DNA of 11,741 nucleotides from Bacillota bacterium (GTDB lineage: Bacteria; Bacillota; Clostridia; Christensenellales; SZUA-584). The stretch spans positions 1-11,741 of the forward strand of contig JAEZHF010000023.1 in assembly GCA_023416745.1 (NCBI GenBank), in the 5' to 3' direction. Both the position numbers and the translations under genes were made by a program. The notes under the pieces were generated by a model. The model was not told the origin of the DNA. It did not search any database and saw only the letters and a program-made list of their open reading frames with translations. Each line of letters starts with the position of its first letter. The stretch's first letter is position 1. Below are positions 6,661-11,741 of the stretch, piece after piece.

Positions 6661-7263
6661 TCATGCCAACTGCCTGAAGAGGTCCAGCAGCATGGTGACG
6701 GCGCAGTACACCAGCAGCAGCGCCATGACGGCATTCGTGACTTTGCTGTACCTTTTCAGGAAACGTTCAAACACAGCGCCGAACAGCGCCCAGCTGGCCG
6801 TGCTGGCAAGGCCGATCACGGTCAGCGCGAGCGCAAACACGGAAACGGCGGGAAAGCCCTGATAGTAGGGCAGTATGAACGACGACATCACCGTGACGGC
6901 GTAGAGTATTCCCTTCACGTTGACGAACTGCAGCAGGAAGCCCGAGCCGTAGCTGTTGACCGCGGCCAGTCCCTTTTTCTCCTCATGCGGCTTGCTGCGC
7001 CACACCGTCCACGCCAGCCAGAGTATGTAGGCCGCACCGATCACAAGCATATACGGCTCAACAGCAGGAATGATATTATGCAGCATCGTAGTGAGCGCGC
7101 CGCCCAGACAGATGACGACAAAGAAGCCCGAGACCGCGCCCAGCACGAAGGGTACGGTCTTTTTAAAACCGTGTTTGCTGGCGTTGGACATGCACAGGAT
7201 GTTGTTGGGACCGGGTGTGAATGTCGTGAGCAGGACATAGGACATAAATGCTGTAAAATTCAT
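6661..7263 (-). CDS. LysE/RhtB-family amino acid exporter
   Basis: An integral membrane protein of 200 residues, the usual length for the LysE superfamily (six predicted segments). The N-terminal TPGPNN signature is at residues 16-21, followed by ASKHGFKKTVPFVLGAVSGF, as in RhtB/LysE proteins that export basic amino acids, threonine, homoserine lactone or similar metabolites by proton antiport. Hydrophobic segments are at about 4-24, 37-60, 67-87, 109-132, 143-165 and 176-198, with a short charged loop (RSKPHEEKK) in the middle. The exact substrate cannot be told. It is divergent from the XRE-cupin regulator with 121 bases between, an arrangement typical of a local regulator-exporter pair. 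The ATG at 7263 has only a weak ribosome binding site (AAAGG, 12 bases away), so expression may be low or induced. Confidence 0.88.
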   Translation of the reverse strand: MNFTAFMSYVLLTTFTPGPNNILCMSNASKHGFKKTVPFVLGAVSGFFVVICLGGALTTMLHNIIPAVEPYMLVIGAAYILWLAWTVWRSKPHEEKKGLAAVNSYGSGFLLQFVNVKGILYAVTVMSSFILPYYQGFPAVSVFALALTVIGLASTASWALFGAVFERFLKRYSKVTNAVMALLLVYCAVTMLLDLFRQLA

Positions 7264-7294
7264 GATACCGCTTTACCTTTCTGATTTAATGCGC

Positions 7295-7356
7295 TATAAT
7301 GCACCTGTTGGGCAATATAGTGCACCGTGTACGATATAATATACATATTGTGCAGC
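7295..7356. promoter_or_regulatory. Shared control region with three operator-like TATNNTGCANC repeats
   Basis: Three direct repeats lie between the divergent exporter and regulator genes: TATAATGCACC (7295-7305), TATAGTGCACC (7316-7326) and TATTGTGCAGC (7346-7356). Starts are 21 and 30 bases apart, close to two and three helical turns, so all would face the same side of the DNA. A TATAAT at 7335-7340, between repeats two and three, is a likely -10 for the regulator. The XRE-cupin protein is the obvious candidate to bind them (inference). Confidence 0.5.
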
Positions 7357-7384
7357 ATACTGTCAATAGCCGGGAGGGTATTTT

Positions 7385-7939
7385 TTGGATAATATTAATT
7401 CGATTGTCGCTGTCAACTTGAAGCAGCTGCGCGAAAAGAGAAAGCTCAGCCTGGATGCGCTGGCCAAGGAGACGGGCGTCAGCAAAAGCATGCTGGGGCA
7501 GATTGAGCGGGGCGATGTGAACCCCACGATTACGACGGTCTGGAAGATCGCGAACGGGCTGAAGATTTCGTTCACGGAGCTGATGAACCGCCCCGAGACG
7601 GAGCATGAGCTGATTGATTCGGGTTTGCTGGAGCCCATCGTGGAGGACGACGGCAAGTTCCGCAACTTCGCGATGTTCCCTTTCGACAGCAAACGCCGTT
7701 TCGAGCTGTTCTACATCGAGATTGACTCCGGCAGCTATCTGGATGCGGAGCCGCACCCGACAGGGGCGCAGGAGTTTATGACGGTGTTTTCCGGTGAATT
7801 GACCCTCACCGTGAACGGCGAAGCGTTCAAATTGAAAAAAGGCTGTGCGTTCCGGTTTCAGGCGGACTGCCCGCACGGTTACAGGAACACCGGAACCGAG
7901 GTTTGCCGCCTGAGTATGGTCATTTATTATCCTGAATAA
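7385..7939 (+). CDS. XRE-family transcriptional regulator with C-terminal cupin domain
   Basis: A 184-residue cytosolic regulator. It starts at TTG 7385, with GGGAGGG 6-7 bases upstream; no ATG or GTG is better placed. Residues 8-64 are an XRE helix-turn-helix (VNLKQLREKRKLSLDALA, recognition helix around KSMLGQIERG, then PTITTVWKIANGLKISF). Residues about 104-182 are a cupin_2 beta-barrel with PHPTGAQEFMTVFSGEL and ADCPHGYRN. His124, Glu130 and His164 are candidate metal or ligand contacts. This architecture (PuuR/SutR type) usually senses a small metabolite in the cupin and controls a neighbouring transport or catabolic gene. Divergence from the LysE-type exporter and the repeats between them suggest that it regulates the exporter and itself. 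Confidence 0.9.
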   Translation: MDNINSIVAVNLKQLREKRKLSLDALAKETGVSKSMLGQIERGDVNPTITTVWKIANGLKISFTELMNRPETEHELIDSGLLEPIVEDDGKFRNFAMFPFDSKRRFELFYIEIDSGSYLDAEPHPTGAQEFMTVFSGELTLTVNGEAFKLKKGCAFRFQADCPHGYRNTGTEVCRLSMVIYYPE

Positions 7940-7981
7940 CGGTGTGTTGTAGCGAAAAGGTGTTGAGATACGATGTATGGG

Positions 7982-8003
7982 GGAGGAGCTGCTCCTCCTT
8001 TTT
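7982..8003 (+). terminator. Rho-independent terminator of the XRE-cupin gene
   Basis: GGAGGAGC-T-GCTCCTCC (7982-7998) folds into a tight stem directly followed by TTTTTG, 42 bases after the stop codon. Confidence 0.8.
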
Positions 8004-8019
8004 GTTTATGCGCCGAATG

Positions 8020-8041
8020 GGGCGGGTCTTCGTGCCCGCCC
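8020..8041. repeat. GC-rich hairpin in the convergent intergenic region
   Basis: GGGCGGG (8020-8026) and CCCGCCC (8035-8041) form a 7-bp all-GC stem around an 8-base loop containing TTCG. No T-run follows on either strand, so it is not a standard terminator. It could be a REP-like dispersed repeat or a pause/stability element. Confidence 0.35.
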
Positions 8042-8073
8042 GCGATGGGTGCCGCAACAATATGGGAGAGATG

Positions 8074-8102
8074 AAAAAAGGGGCGGTTCATTTGACCGTC
8101 CC
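8074..8102 (-). terminator. Rho-independent terminator of the yqeC-xdhC operon
   Basis: Read on the minus strand, GGGACGGT and ACCGCCCC (8102-8095 and 8087-8080) form a stem with one mismatch around a 7-base loop, then six T residues (8079-8074). It lies about 36 bases after the xdhC stop. Confidence 0.7.
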
Positions 8103-8137
8103 TTCGCTGTGGCATACGTTAAAAATCCAATACGGCA

Positions 8138-8923
8138 TCAGCCATCTGTTGCTTTCATGTGCGCCAGACGACCGCCGTTCTTGACGAGCAGTATCTCGCT
8201 GATGATGGACACGGCGATCTCGGCGGGCTGTCCGCCGCCCAGCGCGAGGCCGATGGGGGAATAGACCGCGTCCAGCTGCTCCTGCGGTATGCCTCTGGTT
8301 TTGAGGCTGTCCATCATCACGGACACCTTGTTGCGGCTGCCGATTACGCCGATGTAGTGCGGGTTCCTCTGAATCAGGTGGTAGAGCGCGGTCTCGTCGC
8401 ACTTGTGGCCGCGCGTTGCGATCACGACGAAGGCGGACGGCGACAGATCAAGCGTGGCGCAGAGCTCCCCAATATCGCCCACCAGTATCTGCTTGGCGTT
8501 TGGGAAATGCTGCTGCGTCGCAACCTCCTCGCGGTCGTCCACCACCACCACGCTGTAGCCAAGCGCTTCGGCGAACTTGTACAGCTCGCGCCCGATGTGG
8601 CCCGCGCCCACTAGCACCAGCTGCGTAGCGGGGCTGTATATCTTGACGAATATGTCCACCGCGCCGCCGCACTCCATGCCGAGATCCTTCTTGAGGTCGA
8701 AGCTGTAGGTGGTGCTGTGCCCGCGGTCCAGGCACTCCTGCGCCTTTCGGACAGCGATGAATTCCAGATTGCCGCCGCCGATGGTGCCGCCGATGAGACC
8801 CGAGGCGTCCACCAGCATCTCCTTGCCCACCTCGGCGGGCGTGGAACCGCCGGCTGCCGTAACGGTGACCAGCGCGACGGCCTTGTTGCTTGCGATCAGT
8901 TCGGGTATGCGTTCGATGAGCAT
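8138..8923 (-). CDS. xdhC: XdhC/CoxI-family molybdenum hydroxylase maturation factor
   Basis: A 261-residue cytosolic accessory protein of the XdhC family, which binds molybdenum cofactor and helps sulfurate and insert it into xanthine dehydrogenase-type hydroxylases. The N-terminal XdhC domain has GGSTPAEVGKEMLV (about 25-38), GTIGGGNLE (46-54) and MECGGAVD (83-90, with the conserved Cys). The C-terminal Rossmann domain starts VLVGAGHIG (103-111) and ends with IGLALGGGQPAEIAVSIISEIL. The ATG at 8923 is preferred over 8947: GGAG sits 6 bases before it, and it lies one base after the yqeC stop (TGA-C-ATG), giving tight translational coupling. The pairing with yqeC points to the selenium-dependent hydroxylase variant, but no dehydrogenase subunit, selD or mocA-like gene is in the window. 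Confidence 0.88.
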   Translation of the reverse strand: MLIERIPELIASNKAVALVTVTAAGGSTPAEVGKEMLVDASGLIGGTIGGGNLEFIAVRKAQECLDRGHSTTYSFDLKKDLGMECGGAVDIFVKIYSPATQLVLVGAGHIGRELYKFAEALGYSVVVVDDREEVATQQHFPNAKQILVGDIGELCATLDLSPSAFVVIATRGHKCDETALYHLIQRNPHYIGVIGSRNKVSVMMDSLKTRGIPQEQLDAVYSPIGLALGGGQPAEIAVSIISEILLVKNGGRLAHMKATDG

Positions 8924-8924
8924 G

Positions 8925-9635
8925 TCATTCTCCTTTGCGGTGTTCATTGAGAAAACGGCCGCGGAATTCGCCGTACCAGTCCCGCCCGTAGCCGGTCAGC
9001 AGCACGGGGTGCGGCGCTTGCCGGACGATCTCCTGCGCCTGCTGACGTGCCGTTTCGTCCAGTATATCGCATTTGTTGAGAAATACAACCTTGGGAACAC
9101 CGGCGGGTGCGTGACGGAACAGCCCGTCCGGATGGGACATCAGGGCGGCGATGTGCCGCGCGCCGATGGGTTCGCCCTCGGCTGCACCTGTGACAGCGCA
9201 GAACAGCTCCGGCCTGTGCACGATATCATCGGACACCGGCTGACCGAGGCAGTCCAGCCCGACCACGCCGATGATAAGATCAACGGCAGCGGGGTAGACG
9301 GGCTCCGTGCTGTTCGGCGCTTTGACAGGCTTTCTCGCCGCGCCGTCCGCCTCCACGATGATATCGTCGAACAGCCCCGACGCCACGAGAAGCGCGATGT
9401 CCTCCGGCGCGTAGCCCTCCAGCTTACCGTTTGGCAGCTGCCGCCGAGCCGCGACCATATACGGCGCCTCGGCCCGAATGTGCGCGGCCTCGCCCAGATA
9501 CACGGCATCGCCTTCCGGCATGAATATCTTGGTGGTGGTGGTAAACAGCGCGCGCCGTCCCTCTGCCGCCAGCTGCTGGCCGATATGGCTGCCGACGGTG
9601 GTTTTGCCGCCCGCGCCCACGATCGCGATGACCAT
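8925..9635 (-). CDS. yqeC: YqeC-family putative selenium-dependent hydroxylase accessory protein
   Basis: A 236-residue cytosolic P-loop protein. Residues 1-13, MVIAIVGAGGKTT, hold a short Walker A (GAGGKTT). Next come TTTTKIFMP (about 33-41), an acidic IIVEADGAARKPVKAP (93-108), the strong signature of the YqeC family, and VVFLNKCDIL near the C terminus, which resembles a GTPase NKxD motif. YqeC proteins co-occur with selenium-dependent molybdenum hydroxylase systems and are thought to take part in cofactor maturation; the exact reaction is not established. The second of two adjacent ATGs (9635) is chosen because AGGAG lies 5 bases before it and only 2 before 9638. It is first in a two-gene operon with xdhC and is transcribed from the promoter at 9665-9693. 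Confidence 0.85.
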   Translation of the reverse strand: MVIAIVGAGGKTTVGSHIGQQLAAEGRRALFTTTTKIFMPEGDAVYLGEAAHIRAEAPYMVAARRQLPNGKLEGYAPEDIALLVASGLFDDIIVEADGAARKPVKAPNSTEPVYPAAVDLIIGVVGLDCLGQPVSDDIVHRPELFCAVTGAAEGEPIGARHIAALMSHPDGLFRHAPAGVPKVVFLNKCDILDETARQQAQEIVRQAPHPVLLTGYGRDWYGEFRGRFLNEHRKGE

Positions 9636-9664
9636 CATTTCTCCTGTCGTCCGACTTCATTCTT

Positions 9665-9693
9665 ATCATAATGGAAAAGAGAGATCATCACAA
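9665..9693 (-). promoter_or_regulatory. Promoter of the yqeC-xdhC operon
   Basis: On the minus strand TTGTGA (9693-9688) and TATGAT (9670-9665) are 17 bases apart, 30 bases before the yqeC start. It is back to back with the leader-ORF promoter at 9743-9772. Confidence 0.55.
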
Positions 9694-9700
9694 TCGCGGA

Positions 9701-9728
9701 TTTTGAAAATTTACGAAAATTACGAAAA
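9701..9728 (+). repeat. Tandem A/T-rich repeats upstream of the leader promoter
   Basis: TTACGAAAA occurs twice in tandem (9711-9719, 9720-9728), preceded by a near copy TTTTGAAAA (9701-9709). The near-helical period and the position just upstream of the -35 at 9743 fit an UP element or regulator site. Confidence 0.4.
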
Positions 9729-9742
9729 CAGGAAGATAATGC

Positions 9743-9772
9743 TTGACACCGCGGTTGTCCCGCCTGTATGAT
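9743..9772 (+). promoter_or_regulatory. Strong σA-type promoter of the MATE leader region
   Basis: A perfect TTGACA (9743-9748) and TATGAT (9767-9772) are separated by 18 bases. Transcription would start near 9779, just before the ribosome binding site of the 34-codon frame. This is the best promoter seen in the window. Confidence 0.75.
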
Positions 9773-9802
9773 AGCTGAAGATTAAAACGAGGAGGTGAGA
9801 GG

Positions 9803-9907
9803 ATGAAGACCACGGTGAATACGGTTCGCTGCATTGCACTCAGAGCGGTATCGGCATGGAGCCGCCGTCTGTCATACTATCGCCTCTCGCCTGATAACAT
9901 AACGTGA
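9803..9907 (+). CDS. 34-residue leader-peptide candidate upstream of the MATE gene
   Basis: A short frame from ATG 9803 to TGA 9907. It encodes a basic, Arg-rich peptide (MKTTVNTVRCIALRAVSA, then WSRRLSYYRLSPDNIT) that has no membrane segment. GGAGGTGA (9791-9798) lies 7 bases before the ATG, the strongest ribosome binding site in the window, behind a near-consensus promoter. A terminator follows 29 bases after the stop, and the MATE gene starts 277 bases after it. The Shine-Dalgarno stretch AGGTGAGAGG (9793-9802) can pair over 10 bp (one G-U) with CCTCTCGCCT (9883-9892), which is codons 27-30. Promoter, translated short frame, terminator and then a drug pump is the layout of ribosome-mediated attenuation. 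I do not recognise the peptide. It could instead be a stand-alone small protein gene. Confidence 0.6.
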   Translation: MKTTVNTVRCIALRAVSAWSRRLSYYRLSPDNIT

Positions 9908-9936
9908 TGCGTTGCATCCGGTTAGTGACTGTCATA

Positions 9937-9971
9937 CCCTGAAGGCGACGCGCTTTCAGGGTTTTTATTTT
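9937..9971 (+). terminator. Rho-independent terminator between leader ORF and MATE gene (candidate attenuator)
   Basis: CCCTGAAGGCG (9937-9947), loop ACG, CGCTTTCAGGG (9951-9961) form an 11-bp stem with one G-U pair, followed by TTTTTATTTT. The 3' arm plus its T-run (CAGGGTTT, 9957-9964) is also perfectly complementary to AAACCCTG at 9977-9984, so an alternative 8-bp hairpin is possible. Confidence 0.85.
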
Positions 9972-10184
9972 GGAGCAAACCCTGATTAATGCGAAACGCT
10001 GTCTTGACGGCTGGACTTCGCGCCCTGTTGTGTCGCTGAAATCTCGAAATAGCGGTGCGATGAGTTCGATCTCGCTCCTTGCATGACACAAAGCCAGCTC
10101 GCCAATCCATCATTCCTCCTTAATCAGTGTTTACTCGGGGGAATCTGGTTTACAACGAAAAGGTTATTAGAAAGGTTTCTATAT
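9972..10184 (+). other. Leader region between terminator and MATE start
   Basis: This 213-base stretch holds AAACCCTG (9977-9984), which is complementary to the terminator's 3' arm, and several short GC hairpins around 10020-10080. The MATE reading frame is open in part of it (from 10083), but the protein there (MTQSQLANPSFLLNQCLL) has no ribosome binding site and does not look like a MATE N terminus. I see no tRNA, known riboswitch or strong second promoter. Confidence 0.4.
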
Positions 10185-11561
10185 ATGTTGACGAAGTTCA
10201 AAAATGTACTCACGATGCCGCGGGATAAAGCGTTTTCCGGCAAGCTGTTCCGCCTCGCGCTGCCCATGATGCTGGAGCAGTTTCTGATGTCGTCGCTGTT
10301 CATATTCGACACGGTGTGCGTGGGGGCGCTGGGGGACGAATATTTGGGCGCGGTGGGGCAGGCGGGCAACCTGCTCATGCTGCTGTGGTGCGGCTTCTTT
10401 GCGCTGTCCAGCGCGGGCGCGATATTCTCCGCGCAGTACTGGGGCAAGGACAAGGACGAGGCGGGCATCCGCAAGAGCTACACCGTGAGCCTGATGTTCT
10501 CGATGCTGCTCGCCCTTGTGTTCTTCGTGGTGTCGTTCTTCTTTCGCGGCACGGTGATGAGCGTGCTGTCTACCGACGCCAGCGTGCGCGCAATCGGCGC
10601 GGAATATCTGTCCATCGTCAGCTTCGCGTACCCCGTGTGGGCGGTGCTGTCGGTGCTTGCCGCCATGCTGCGCTCGATGGGCATTGCCAAAAAGCCCATG
10701 ATCGCGTCCGTCACGGCGGCGGCGTTCAACATCATCTTCGACGGCCTGTTCGTGGGCGGCGCTTTCGGACTGCCCGCACTCGGTGTGCCCGCGGCGGCGA
10801 TATCCACGGTGGCGGGGGCGGTGCTGGAGATTGTGCTGCTGGTGATTTTCGCGCGTCGTTCGGACAGCCCCATCACCGCGCGGCTGAGAGACCTCGTGTG
10901 GCCGGGCAGGGAGATGGTTAAAACGTATCTGAAAACGGCGCTGCCGCTGGCCGCCAAGGATCAGCTCTGGGCGGGCGGCATCGCGGTATACAGCGTCTCG
11001 TTCGCGGCGCTGGGCGTGGCGGCCACCGCCGCTTACAACGTATACAGCACGATGATACGCTTCATGGACGTGCTGATGCTGGCGCTGGGCAACGCGGGCG
11101 GCATACTGATCGGCCACGAGCTGGGCGCGGCGGAGATCGAGCGGGCGAAAAACTATGCGTGGCGGCTGCTGCGCGTGGTGTTCCTCTCGTGTGTGGCGCT
11201 GGGGCCGGTGTTCATACTGCTGCGCGGCCCGCTGCTGCTGCCGTACCCCAACCTCACACCCGAGGCCATCGGCTACGCGCGCGACGCGCTGCTGCTGGGC
11301 TCGCTGATCATCTGGGCGCGGGGCGTGAATTACACCAACATGAACGGAATACTCCGCGCAGGGGGCGACACGTTCGGCGCGGCCGCCATCGACATCGGCG
11401 TGCTGTGGTTGCTGGGCGTGCCGCTGACGGTGCTGGCGGGCATGCTGCTGCACCTCCCGTTCACGATGGTGGTGCTGATGACGTGCCTCGAAGAGGTGGT
11501 GAAGGTGGGCATCAGCCTGCTTCGGGTGAGGAAATACAAGTGGGCGAAGCAGCTCGTATGA
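10185..11561 (+). CDS. MATE-family multidrug efflux transporter
   Basis: An integral membrane protein of 458 residues, the normal MATE length, expected to have 12 membrane segments in two six-helix bundles. MATE pumps use H+ or Na+ gradients to expel cationic drugs and metabolites. The N-terminal half opens LFRLALPMMLEQFLMSSLFIFDTVCVG, with the LALPM/L and following helix typical of the family, then GAIFSAQYWGKDKDEAGI in the loop after helix 2. The second half repeats the pattern with YLKTALPLAAKDQLWAGGIAVYS and GGILIGHELGAAEIERAKNYAW. The ATG at 10185 is chosen over 10083 because AAAGG lies 8-9 bases before it and it matches family N termini. Its only clear promoter lies upstream of the leader ORF and terminator, so expression probably depends on read-through. 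Substrate cannot be told. Confidence 0.92.
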   Translation: MLTKFKNVLTMPRDKAFSGKLFRLALPMMLEQFLMSSLFIFDTVCVGALGDEYLGAVGQAGNLLMLLWCGFFALSSAGAIFSAQYWGKDKDEAGIRKSYTVSLMFSMLLALVFFVVSFFFRGTVMSVLSTDASVRAIGAEYLSIVSFAYPVWAVLSVLAAMLRSMGIAKKPMIASVTAAAFNIIFDGLFVGGAFGLPALGVPAAAISTVAGAVLEIVLLVIFARRSDSPITARLRDLVWPGREMVKTYLKTALPLAAKDQLWAGGIAVYSVSFAALGVAATAAYNVYSTMIRFMDVLMLALGNAGGILIGHELGAAEIERAKNYAWRLLRVVFLSCVALGPVFILLRGPLLLPYPNLTPEAIGYARDALLLGSLIIWARGVNYTNMNGILRAGGDTFGAAAIDIGVLWLLGVPLTVLAGMLLHLPFTMVVLMTCLEEVVKVGISLLRVRKYKWAKQLV

Positions 11562-11573
11562 GGGGATAGGAAA

Positions 11574-11601
11574 GGGGCGCAGACTGGATGGTTTGCGCCC
11601 C
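11574..11601 (+). terminator. Hairpin after the MATE gene, possible terminator
   Basis: GGGGCGCA (11574-11581) and TGCGCCCC (11594-11601) form a perfect 8-bp stem with a 12-base loop, starting 13 bases after the MATE stop. It is followed by CCAAAAAGTTATTATT rather than a clean T-run, so it is a weak or bidirectional terminator at best. The IS starts 17 bases later. Confidence 0.45.
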
Positions 11602-11617
11602 CCAAAAAGTTATTATT

Positions 11618-11643
11618 GGGTCTGTAAATAGTTTTGTGCTTTC
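11618..11643 (+). repeat. Terminal inverted repeat of the right IS256-family element
   Basis: The end begins GGGTCTGTAAATAG and continues TTTTGTGCTTTC. It matches the left element's end at 18 of 26 ungapped positions in inverted orientation. The 8 bases outside it (11610-11617, TTATTATT) differ from those outside the left end. Confidence 0.7.
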
Positions 11644-11658
11644 ACTGAACCCATAAGA

Positions 11659-11741
11659 TCAAGCCAGTGAAGATTTAACCTTATCCGGGAAGAAAACAGA
11701 GAGCTGAAGAAGAATCTGTCCCCAGTTTTGCACCCGGCCTG
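11659..11741 (-). CDS. IS256-family transposase, C-terminal fragment (cut by window edge)
   Basis: The minus-strand frame enters at the window edge and ends at TGA 11661-11659. Its last 26 residues include QNWGQILLQLSVFFPDK and end KSSLA. The NWGQxxxQLxxFF pattern is the usual C terminus of IS256-family transposases. Only this tail is visible, after the catalytic DDE region, so integrity cannot be judged. Confidence 0.75.
   Translation of the reverse strand, partial: GRVQNWGQILLQLSVFFPDKVKSSLA

Larger units (their letters stand above)
11618..11741 (-). mobile_element. IS256-family insertion sequence, 3' end only (right window edge)
   Basis: This is the 3' end of an insertion sequence that continues past the right edge: terminal repeat, then 15 bases, then the C-terminal codons of a transposase on the minus strand. 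It is oriented like the left element, so the two flank the window as direct copies or close relatives. Confidence 0.75.

Noticed and set aside
7939..8137. Possible small gene in the intergenic region (plus-strand frames of 80-95 codons)
   Set aside because: These frames cross two terminators and the xdhC antisense, without ribosome binding sites.
8709..9671. Plus-strand open frame of 320 codons opposite yqeC and xdhC
   Set aside because: It spans the junction of two well-supported genes and has no motif of its own.
9972..10110. tRNA-like or rRNA-like stretch (TTCGATCTCGCTCC) before the MATE gene
   Set aside because: No cloverleaf, acceptor stem or CCA end could be built around it.
10179..11453. 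Long minus-strand open frame (424 codons) across the MATE gene
   Set aside because: Its composition is dominated by His, Arg, Gln and Ala, typical of the antisense of a GC-rich membrane-protein gene. No ribosome binding site or recognisable motif is present.
1..11741. The window as a small circular element with one IS split across the ends
   Set aside because: The 8 bases outside the two terminal repeats differ (GGCAAGTA and TTATTATT), whereas a single insertion would show the same target duplication on both sides. The overlap needed to close a circle is also absent.
1..11741. CRISPR array, tRNA or rRNA genes
   Set aside because: No regularly spaced direct repeats of array type and no tRNA or rRNA signature were seen on either strand.

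Overview
The window looks like accessory or rearranged chromosome of a moderately GC-rich anaerobic Firmicute, most likely a gut clostridial lineage. The grounds are strong GGAGG-type ribosome binding sites, TTG start codons, σA-type promoters, and a gene set (XRE-cupin regulator, PRK06851-type ATPase, YqeC/XdhC pair, clostridial-type MATE pump) common in such genomes. This is inference from gene content; there is no rRNA or marker gene. Most genes are GC-rich. Two AT-rich islands (about 126-890 and 4080-5650) stand out, and both contain broken genes.

Layout: both ends lie inside IS256-family insertion sequences in the same orientation. At the left edge a transposase start reads leftward out of the window (1-54, terminal repeat to 125). 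At the right edge the 3' end of a like transposase reads in from outside (11659-11741, terminal repeat from 11618). Next to the left element is an AbiU2-like HEPN gene that has lost its start and may also be frameshifted. Then come a two-domain P-loop ATPase with a degenerate second P-loop (895-2010, +), an exported parallel beta-helix protein (2087-3280, -), an unrecognised 140-residue protein with its own promoter (3634-4056, +), and an AT-rich patch with a small orphan gene and a broken lipoprotein gene whose signal-peptide part and body part now lie head to head (about 4401-5245).

The rest is intact. A stand-alone FabH-type ketoacyl synthase III (5648-6643, +) has an operator-like palindrome upstream. 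A LysE/RhtB exporter (6661-7263, -) and an XRE-cupin regulator (7385-7939, +) are divergent and share a short intergenic region with three TGCA-containing repeats, so the regulator probably controls the exporter. A two-gene operon for molybdenum-hydroxylase maturation (yqeC then xdhC, minus strand, 9635-8138) runs from its own promoter to its own terminator, but no hydroxylase subunits are present. Last is a MATE efflux pump (10185-11561, +).

The most interesting part is upstream of the MATE gene. It has a near-consensus promoter, a very strong Shine-Dalgarno sequence, a 34-codon open frame, and then a Rho-independent terminator, all before the pump. The Shine-Dalgarno sequence can pair over 10 bp with codons 27-30 of the small frame. 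This resembles an attenuation-type leader peptide controlling a drug pump, but it could also be an independent small gene.
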